Part shown: positions 10,147 to 15,141 of the stretch, one piece after another
Layout: every line of letters begins with the position of its first letter
How positions within the stretch are numbered: position 1 is the stretch's first letter
DNA from: Chloroflexia bacterium
GTDB taxonomy: Bacteria; Chloroflexota; Chloroflexia; QHBQ01; JADMIH01
Direction of reading: 5' to 3'
DNA: 15,141 nucleotides
NCBI GenBank assembly: GCA_025927935.1
Contig: JAICKM010000080.1
Coordinates: 1-15,141 of the forward strand
The notes under the pieces: model-generated
What the model was told of the DNA's origin: nothing
Seen by the model: only the letters and a program-made list of their open reading frames with translations
The model's database searches: none
Program-made: the position numbers and the translations under genes

Positions 10147-12348
10147 GTGACCACGAACTCTGTGCCGGCCCCGCCCGCGGGAGAAAATCTCGTGGCGCGC
10201 GGCCGGCGCGTCGCACGCGCGCATCTGTCCCCCCGCACGCACCCGGATCTGTTCATCGCCGCCGGCATCTTTATCCTGGCGCTGCTGGCGCGTGCCTGGG
10301 GCGTTCAATGGTCCCTCCCCTACGTGGGCCATGTGGACGAGCCGAAAATCGTGGACTCCGGCGTCCAGATTGTCAAAACCGGCGATCTGAATCCCCACCT
10401 GTTCATCTGGCCGTCGCTGGTGATCTACATCCAGGCGCTGATCTACAAACTCAACCTGCTGTGGGGCACTTGGCGCGGATACTACGTGGGACCGCAATCG
10501 CTCCCCGACCAGAACCACATCTTCGCCCTGGCGCCCAGCCTCTACCTGTGGGGGCGCACCTTCAGCGCGCTGGTGGGTGCCGCTACCGTAACCGGCTGTT
10601 TCGCCCTGGGCCGGGCCATGTTCGGCCGCATTGCCGGTATCCTCGCGGCGCTTTTGCTGCTGACCTCGCCGCTCCATGTCGAGTACTCGCACTATCTCGT
10701 CACCGATGTAACGGTGGGCGCCTGCGGGCTGCTGGCCCTCGCCCTGGCCTGGCGGCTGGCGCGGCACCCGAACCCCCGCGCTGCCCTGCTGGCCGGCGCC
10801 GCCGTGGGGCTTTGCACGGCGGCCAAGTACAACGGCCTCTATATCGCCGTGCCGGTGGGCATCGCGTGGGTGCTGGCCTGGCGGCGCCTCCATCGCGCCG
10901 ATCCCCGCCCGGCGACCAGCGGGCGCTGGCTCCTTGTCGCGTTGGGCATCGTAGGCGCCGCTGCCGCGGTCTTCCTGATCACCAACCCTTATGTGATTCT
11001 CGATTGGACCCACTGGTCGCGCGGTTTCGTCTTCCAGATCAACGCCTACCTGCCCGCGAGCAACCTGGGCCAGATCGCCACGGCCTTCGGGAAGCAAGTG
11101 GACGCCCTCTGGACGACCGACACGGCCCTGCTGGCGGCGGGCGTGATCGGCAGTCTGGTGCTGCTCGTTGAGGCGATTCGCCGCAGGCGGCGCGACCCCA
11201 ACCTGGTCCGCGCCGCCTGGCTGCTGCTGCCCTTCCCGCTCGCCTACACACTCGCCATGAGCCGCTTCACCGAGGTCTACGAGCGCAACCTGATCATCAC
11301 CCTGCCCTGTCTCTGTCTGGCCTTCGGCTATGCCGCGGCCCGCGTGGCGGAGGTCGTCGCGCCCCGCCTGCCGGCGCGGGCACGAGTAGCCTGGGCGGTG
11401 CCCGCCGTGGCGGCTGTCCTGGGGTTGCTGGTGGTCGCGGAACCCGCCCGCCGAACCTTCAACTTTGACGAGTACATGGGCAAGACCGAGAGCCGCAACG
11501 CCGCCTGGGCCTGGCTGCAAGGTGAGTTGCGCGCCGGGCACCGCGCCGCGGTCGAACTGCATACGCTGCAAACGTGCGCGCCGCCACCCTGGCAGTGCCC
11601 CGCCCCCGATGTCCTGGCCCCCAACGCCCCACTCACCGAGCAACTGCCGATCTGGTACGCCACCCACGGCTATGATTATGTGCTGCTCGTCGGCCAGGAG
11701 ATCGCCTATGTAGGTAACCCCGACAAGGAGGGCCGCCGCCCGCCGGACCAACTGGCGCCCTATTTGGCCCTGCCCGTCGTGCGCCTCTTCGCCGGAGACG
11801 CCGAAAACGGCAAGGGACCAACAGTGCGCGTACTGCGTGTATTGAATAGCTTGCAGACTATCGCCGGCGTAACGCCCAGCGGCGCCCACTTCGGCGCAGT
11901 CGCCGAACTATGGGGGTACAATGTCGCGCCGCTGCCCACGGCGGGCGTCGCCTACGACCCGTCCGCCGGGCCGCCCCCGGCTACCGCCTACCGGCCCGGC
12001 GCCGCCGCCGGCGTGACCCTCTACTGGCGCGCGCTGCCCGGCGCGGCGACCACGCCCGGCAACTGGACCGTCGCCCTGCACCTGATCGATACGGCGGGCC
12101 AGACGGTGGCCCAGGTCGATGTGCAGCCCATCAGCAGCGGGCACATCCGGCCCGTCAGCGACTGGTACGCCAACGAGTTCCTGGTCGGCGCCTACAACAT
12201 CCCCCTGCCCTCCACCCTGGCCCCCGGCGCCTACGAACTGACCCTGGCACTCTACGATGCCCCCACCGGCCCCGGCCTGCCCGTGGCGCAAACCGGGCAA
12301 GCCACGGCTCCCGTCCTCGACCTCGGCACGATCCAGGTCACGCCTTAG
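10147..12348 (+). CDS. Family 39-type (GT-C) membrane glycosyltransferase with C-terminal beta-sandwich
   Basis: This 733-residue protein is likely a polyprenyl-phosphate-sugar-dependent glycosyltransferase of the ArnT/PMT (GT39) type, transferring sugar on the outer side of the cytoplasmic membrane. A first membrane helix (about 35-55) is followed by an external loop with the acidic pair Asp64-Glu65 (GHVDEP), the usual catalytic Asp site of GT-C enzymes. A second conserved-looking acidic position is in SHYLVTDV near 187. Several further hydrophobic helices run to about 431. Residues 432-550 form a soluble mixed alpha/beta part. About 555-730 is beta-rich (VTLYWRAL, WTVALHLID, GAYELTLALYD) and reads as a beta-sandwich. 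The start is GTG, 10 nt after ndk, with AGGAG at 10129-10133. The acceptor and sugar cannot be told from sequence; protein O-glycosylation or envelope glycan assembly are both possible. Confidence 0.85.
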   Translation: MTTNSVPAPPAGENLVARGRRVARAHLSPRTHPDLFIAAGIFILALLARAWGVQWSLPYVGHVDEPKIVDSGVQIVKTGDLNPHLFIWPSLVIYIQALIYKLNLLWGTWRGYYVGPQSLPDQNHIFALAPSLYLWGRTFSALVGAATVTGCFALGRAMFGRIAGILAALLLLTSPLHVEYSHYLVTDVTVGACGLLALALAWRLARHPNPRAALLAGAAVGLCTAAKYNGLYIAVPVGIAWVLAWRRLHRADPRPATSGRWLLVALGIVGAAAAVFLITNPYVILDWTHWSRGFVFQINAYLPASNLGQIATAFGKQVDALWTTDTALLAAGVIGSLVLLVEAIRRRRRDPNLVRAAWLLLPFPLAYTLAMSRFTEVYERNLIITLPCLCLAFGYAAARVAEVVAPRLPARARVAWAVPAVAAVLGLLVVAEPARRTFNFDEYMGKTESRNAAWAWLQGELRAGHRAAVELHTLQTCAPPPWQCPAPDVLAPNAPLTEQLPIWYATHGYDYVLLVGQEIAYVGNPDKEGRRPPDQLAPYLALPVVRLFAGDAENGKGPTVRVLRVLNSLQTIAGVTPSGAHFGAVAELWGYNVAPLPTAGVAYDPSAGPPPATAYRPGAAAGVTLYWRALPGAATTPGNWTVALHLIDTAGQTVAQVDVQPISSGHIRPVSDWYANEFLVGAYNIPLPSTLAPGAYELTLALYDAPTGPGLPVAQTGQATAPVLDLGTIQVTP

Positions 12349-12356
12349 CAATAGCC

Positions 12357-12385
12357 TTGGATCTCGCGAGCCTCTGTGCTAAGAT
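12357..12385 (+). promoter_or_regulatory. Extended -10 promoter for the hicB remnant, with palindrome in the spacer
   Basis: TTGGAT (12357-12362) and an extended -10 TGC-TAAGAT (TG at 12377, hexamer 12380-12385) are separated by 17 bp. The spacer contains the 8-bp palindrome CTCGCGAG (12363-12370), a possible operator. The expected transcription start, near 12392, makes the GTG at 12390 an unlikely start for the antitoxin and favours the ATG at 12438. The elements are only partial consensus matches. Confidence 0.5.
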
Positions 12386-12437
12386 ATGAGTGTACATCAT
12401 TACATTGGCATCGGACTCTAAGAGGCAGGAGACCTGG

Positions 12438-12665
12438 ATGAAACAGACTCGCCAACTAACTGCAATCATTGAGCGCGAAGACGACGGATACGTAGCACTA
12501 TGCCCGGAACTCGACATTGCCAGCCAGAGTGATACGGTTGAGGAAGCGCGACGTAATCTGGTGGAAGCACTGGAGTTATTCTTTGAGGTCGCTGATCCCA
12601 GCGAGGTGGAGCGCTGGCTGCACAATGAAATCTTTGTTACGCGTGTAGAGATTCCCGTTGGGTAG
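12438..12665 (+). CDS. hicB: HicB-like antitoxin (UPF0150 family), short form
   Basis: This 75-residue protein has the HicB core: LTAIIEREDDGYVALCPELDIASQSDTVEEARRNLVEALELFFE. HicB proteins fold like a partial RNase H domain and neutralise HicA mRNA-interferase toxins by binding them. The ATG at 12438 follows CAGGAG (12426-12431) with a 6-nt spacer; an in-frame GTG at 12390 would add an atypical N-terminus. This short form ends without the helix-turn-helix or ribbon-helix-helix tail found in longer HicB proteins, so self-repression through it is uncertain. The cognate toxin gene directly downstream is broken, leaving an orphan antitoxin. Base composition is less GC-rich than the operon before it, which fits horizontal acquisition. 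Confidence 0.88.
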   Translation: MKQTRQLTAIIEREDDGYVALCPELDIASQSDTVEEARRNLVEALELFFEVADPSEVERWLHNEIFVTRVEIPVG

Positions 12666-12881
12666 CTGCGAGTTCTATCCGGTCGCGAAGTTTGCCGGAT
12701 TCTGGCGCAGCAGGGTTTCGTAGCCATGCGACAACAGGGTAGCCATATCGTGATGCAAAAGCGACTTGCCGGGTAAACCATCACGGTCCCAGTTCCAAAC
12801 CATACTACGTTACACATCGGTACGTTACAGGCCATCATCCGGCAGTCGGGCTTATCTCGTACGCTCTTCGAGTCCAACTAA
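12658..12881 (+). pseudogene. hicA: Decayed HicA-like mRNA interferase toxin gene
   Basis: From 12666 the frame reads LRVLSGREVCRILAQQGF, then MRQQGSHIVMQKRLAG, a stop (TAA, 12774-12776), then TITVPVPNHTTLHIGTLQAI, then IRQSGLSRTLFESN and a stop at 12879-12881. This is a near-complete HicA (YcfA-like) double-stranded RNA-binding fold, including the active-site His in GSHIVM. Two lesions are visible. First, HicA normally starts MGKLRVLSG; here TTGGGTA-GCTGCGA appears to lack one A, so the TTG-GGT start at 12658 is out of frame with the rest. Restoring it would also give hicB a TAA stop in the usual overlapping arrangement. Second, TAA stands where Lys is usual (PGKTITVP). The toxin should be inactive unless the codons reflect sequencing errors. 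Confidence 0.82.
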
Positions 12882-12942
12882 CTCGATACATCTTGCGCCT
12901 ATAACCTTCACATAAGTAAAGACAACCGCTTTCGGTAGACAA

Positions 12943-12969
12943 AGGCCGCACCCATAACAGGTGCGGCCT
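12943..12969 (-). terminator. Intrinsic terminator-like hairpin for the protease gene
   Basis: A perfect 10-bp inverted repeat (AGGCCGCACC / GGTGCGGCCT) with a 7-nt loop lies 55 nt beyond the protease stop codon on the minus strand. In that direction it is followed by TTTGTC, a short imperfect U-tract. It may also stop transcripts coming from hicB on the plus strand, where no T-run follows. Confidence 0.65.
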
Positions 12970-12991
12970 CGCCGTTGTCCGGCTGGGGGCA

Positions 12992-13014
12992 GGGCGGCGC
13001 GCCAGACGCCGCCC
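12992..13014. other. Second GC-only hairpin next to the protease stop
   Basis: GGGCGGCG / CGCCGCCC form an 8-bp perfect stem with a 7-nt loop, 10 nt past the protease stop on the minus strand. There is no T-tract. It may assist termination or stabilise the 3' end together with the hairpin at 12943. Confidence 0.4.
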
Positions 13015-13024
13015 CGCGCAGGCG

Positions 13025-15141
13025 TTACGGGTTACGGAGCGCGGCCTGGGCCGGCGCGCAGTTCAGCGGGAAGAAGGTCTGCGAGACGACCTTGCTGGTC
13101 TGCCCGCGCGTGATGTTGGCGTTGGGCCGGTAGTAGACTCCGGGGCACGGCTCGCCGGCGGCGCCGCAGGTGTAGCCGTTGATCACCCCGTGCAGCGACA
13201 ACCGCTCGATGTAGACATAGAACGGGTTAGCCGCCGGCACGTCGTTGAAGGTCTGGCCGCTCGGCGTCTCGTTATAGCCCGCCGTGTTGGCGTCGATCTT
13301 GGCGAGTTGGCCGCGCGTCACCGGCAGTTCGGGCCGGAAGCAGGGAGTACCCGACGGGCAGTTGGCCGCCGTGTCGTAGCCGCTGATGTAGCCGTGGCCC
13401 GCCAACCGCCCGATAAAGGCGAAGAACGGGCTGCCCGGCGGCACGTCGGTGAACGTTTGCGTGGTGATGGGGTCGTTCAAGCCCGCCGCGTTGGCGACGA
13501 TCTTGGCGACCTGGCCGCGAGTCACGTCGGCGCTCCAGCGGAAGGTGTTGTCGCTATAGCCGCTGATGATGCCCCGGCAGTAGAGACACTGGATATACTG
13601 GTAGAACGGGTTGAATTGATCGACATCCGTGAAGGGTAGCGGGCAATTCACCGGCGTCGCCGTCGCCGCGGGCGCCGTGGGCGACGCCGTGGAACCGGCC
13701 GGCGGGGTAGCCGTCGGCGGGGCCGGCGTCACGGTTGCCGCGACGCCGGTCGGCGTCTCTGTCGCGGTAGCCGCCGGTGCAGTCGCGGTAGGCGGCACGG
13801 CGGTAGTGGTCGGGGTAGGCGTGGCCGCGCCGTTAACGGCGGCCAGGGCATCAATCCGCCCGTAGCCGAAGTGGTTGTTCGGGATGGTGGTGTAAGGAAT
13901 CCCACCGCAGGTCGTGGAGCCTGTGGTGACAAGCACGGTCGGGTTGGCCGTTTGCTCCAGCAGCGTCTTTGTCGCGGCGATCTGGCGCTTCAGGTCGGGC
14001 CGGGCCGACCAGAGCAGCGCCACCACGCCGACGACATGCGGCCCGGCCATCGACGTGCCCGACAGGCTGGCGTAGCTCGTTGTGCTGCTGGGATAGGCGG
14101 AACGCACATTGACGCCCGGCGCGGAGATATCCGGCTTGCGCCGGTTGGAGCCGTCGGCCGTCACCGGCCCGCGGCTGCTGAAGCTCGCCAGGGTGTTGCT
14201 GCTGTCGTACGCGCCGGTGCTGAACGCCGCGCTGTAGAGGCCGGGCGGATCGCTGACGGTGGAGCAAGCGCTGCCGTCGTTCCCCGCCGACGCCTCGACG
14301 AAGATACCGGCCGCCTCGGTGTTCTCGACAATCGTCTGGAGGGTAGTGGCCGCGCAGCCTTCGTCAGGCGGGCAGCCCCAGCTATTGTTCATCACATCCG
14401 GGCGCTTCGTCGGGTCTGCATTGTTGCCGCTCAGGTCCGTCGGCGCAATAAAGAATTCAAAGCACTCGGTATAGGTCGCGGGACTGCCGACGCCCTGATT
14501 CATATTGCGGCAGCCGATCCACTGCGCGCCGGGAGCGACACCGATCTGATTCGTGCCGCCGTCGTCGCCGATCACGGTGCCGGTGGTATGGGTGCCGTGC
14601 CCGTTGTCGTCGCAGGGGAAGGGCGAATTCGCCCCGCACGAGCCGCCGCCGCTGTGGACGGAGTCATGCCAGTTATAGTTGTGGTCGGCGGTGGTGCCGT
14701 TCCAGCCGCGATAATGCGGCTTGAGCGCCGCGTGGTCCCAGAGCATCCCGGTGTCCTGGTTGGCGATGACGATCCCCTGGCCGGTATAGCCCATCGCCCA
14801 GACCGGCGGCGCGTTCACATTCGCCACACCCCACTCGACCGCGGCGGGCGCGACCGGAGCCGTGGTCTTGTTCTGCGGCGCCCGCACCGGGTCGGTGATC
14901 GCGGTGAAGGTCGCGTTCGACTCAATAGCGCGCACATCGCTGCGCGCGGCCAGCGCATCAACCAGCGCGCGGTCGCCCGTGGTCATCAGCACGTTCGCCA
15001 CCCAGAACGACTGGTAGGTGCGGCCCTGGGCACGCAAAAACGCCTGGAGCGGCCCCTGGGTGCGCGCCGCCGTATCGCGCAGGCTGTTATAGACAAACCA
15101 CCCGCGCGCATCCTCGTCGCGCATATTATATGCGTTGCTCA
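13025..15141 (-). CDS. Subtilisin-like serine protease with three SLH domains (N-terminus outside window)
   Basis: The frame is open at the right edge; the first ATG in view (15124-15122) is preceded in frame by SNAYN, so the signal peptide and start lie outside. Numbering from that Met, residues 1-78 resemble an inhibitor-I9-type propeptide. The S8 peptidase domain spans about 95-430 with Asp124 (QDTG), His176 (NGHGTH), Ser358 (GTSMAGP) and oxyanion Asn246 (VMNNSWG); the set is complete, so it should be active. A Thr/Pro/Ala linker (about 434-492) leads to three SLH domains (about 497-547, 557-617, 625-686), which attach proteins to the cell surface. Cysteines are frequent in the protease domain (163, 171, 205, 221, 251, 257, 287, 406) and in the SLH part, suggesting disulfides outside the cell. 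It is a secreted, surface-anchored protease; the substrate is unknown. It is transcribed convergently with the operon. Confidence 0.93.
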   Translation of the reverse strand, partial: SNAYNMRDEDARGWFVYNSLRDTAARTQGPLQAFLRAQGRTYQSFWVANVLMTTGDRALVDALAARSDVRAIESNATFTAITDPVRAPQNKTTAPVAPAAVEWGVANVNAPPVWAMGYTGQGIVIANQDTGMLWDHAALKPHYRGWNGTTADHNYNWHDSVHSGGGSCGANSPFPCDDNGHGTHTTGTVIGDDGGTNQIGVAPGAQWIGCRNMNQGVGSPATYTECFEFFIAPTDLSGNNADPTKRPDVMNNSWGCPPDEGCAATTLQTIVENTEAAGIFVEASAGNDGSACSTVSDPPGLYSAAFSTGAYDSSNTLASFSSRGPVTADGSNRRKPDISAPGVNVRSAYPSSTTSYASLSGTSMAGPHVVGVVALLWSARPDLKRQIAATKTLLEQTANPTVLVTTGSTTCGGIPYTTIPNNHFGYGRIDALAAVNGAATPTPTTTAVPPTATAPAATATETPTGVAATVTPAPPTATPPAGSTASPTAPAATATPVNCPLPFTDVDQFNPFYQYIQCLYCRGIISGYSDNTFRWSADVTRGQVAKIVANAAGLNDPITTQTFTDVPPGSPFFAFIGRLAGHGYISGYDTAANCPSGTPCFRPELPVTRGQLAKIDANTAGYNETPSGQTFNDVPAANPFYVYIERLSLHGVINGYTCGAAGEPCPGVYYRPNANITRGQTSKVVSQTFFPLNCAPAQAALRNP

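Larger units (their letters stand above)
12882..13024. other. Convergent intergenic region
   Basis: This is the gap between the hicA remnant (+) and the protease gene (-). Positions 12882-12942 are comparatively AT-rich with no gene or clear motif. The rest holds two hairpins annotated separately. Confidence 0.7.

Noticed and set aside
12390..12437. GTG at 12390 as the hicB start
   Set aside because: It falls at the predicted transcription start, lacks an RBS, and would add residues not typical of HicB. The ATG at 12438 has CAGGAG six bases upstream.
12338..12877. Minus-strand frame of 179 codons over the hic locus
   Set aside because: It lies opposite clear hicB and hicA homology, resembles no family I recognise, and has no supporting start signals.

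Overview
The window is GC-rich DNA with strong G/C preference at third codon positions. It most resembles a member of the Chloroflexota. That assignment is inference: it rests on an SLH-anchored subtilase with a Thr/Pro/Ala linker, a family 39-type glycosyltransferase with a beta-sandwich tail, and TPR proteins carrying repeated FPAWL/LPSWL and QPFDFG motifs. No rRNA, tRNA, CRISPR array, insertion sequence or phage gene was seen.

Positions 2-12348 (+ strand) read as one tightly packed operon. A giant, mostly disordered TPR protein (2-8740, open at the left edge) is followed by a V4R-domain protein (8750-9241), a Roadblock/LC7 protein (9289-9636), nucleoside diphosphate kinase (9687-10136, TTG start) and a membrane glycosyltransferase (10147-12348). 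Gaps are 9, 47, 50 and 10 nt. The giant protein contains 11 FPAWL-type motifs, then FDFG/QPFDFG modules resembling FxFG repeats, then about 18 units of a roughly 15-residue PF-x-F repeat, a Pro/Ala linker and a C-terminal TPR domain. Between 3713 and 3955 there is an AT-rich island with a perfect TATAAT and a perfect AGGAGG five bases before an in-frame ATG. The long frame may therefore really be two genes, or a fusion of two.

Positions 12349-12881 hold a less GC-rich toxin-antitoxin remnant with its own promoter: an intact short HicB-like antitoxin and a hicA toxin gene broken by an apparent one-base deletion at its start and an in-frame stop. Positions 12882-13024 are a convergent intergenic region with two hairpins, one probably the terminator of the minus-strand gene.

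Positions 13025-15141 (- strand) encode an extracellular subtilisin-like protease with a complete catalytic set, a Thr/Pro/Ala linker and three SLH domains; its N-terminus lies beyond the right edge.

The most notable content is the first three genes together: a multivalent disordered scaffold next to two small-domain proteins (V4R and Roadblock) typical of ligand sensing and small-GTPase regulation. No GTPase is in view. A shared signalling or spatial-organisation role is a hypothesis.
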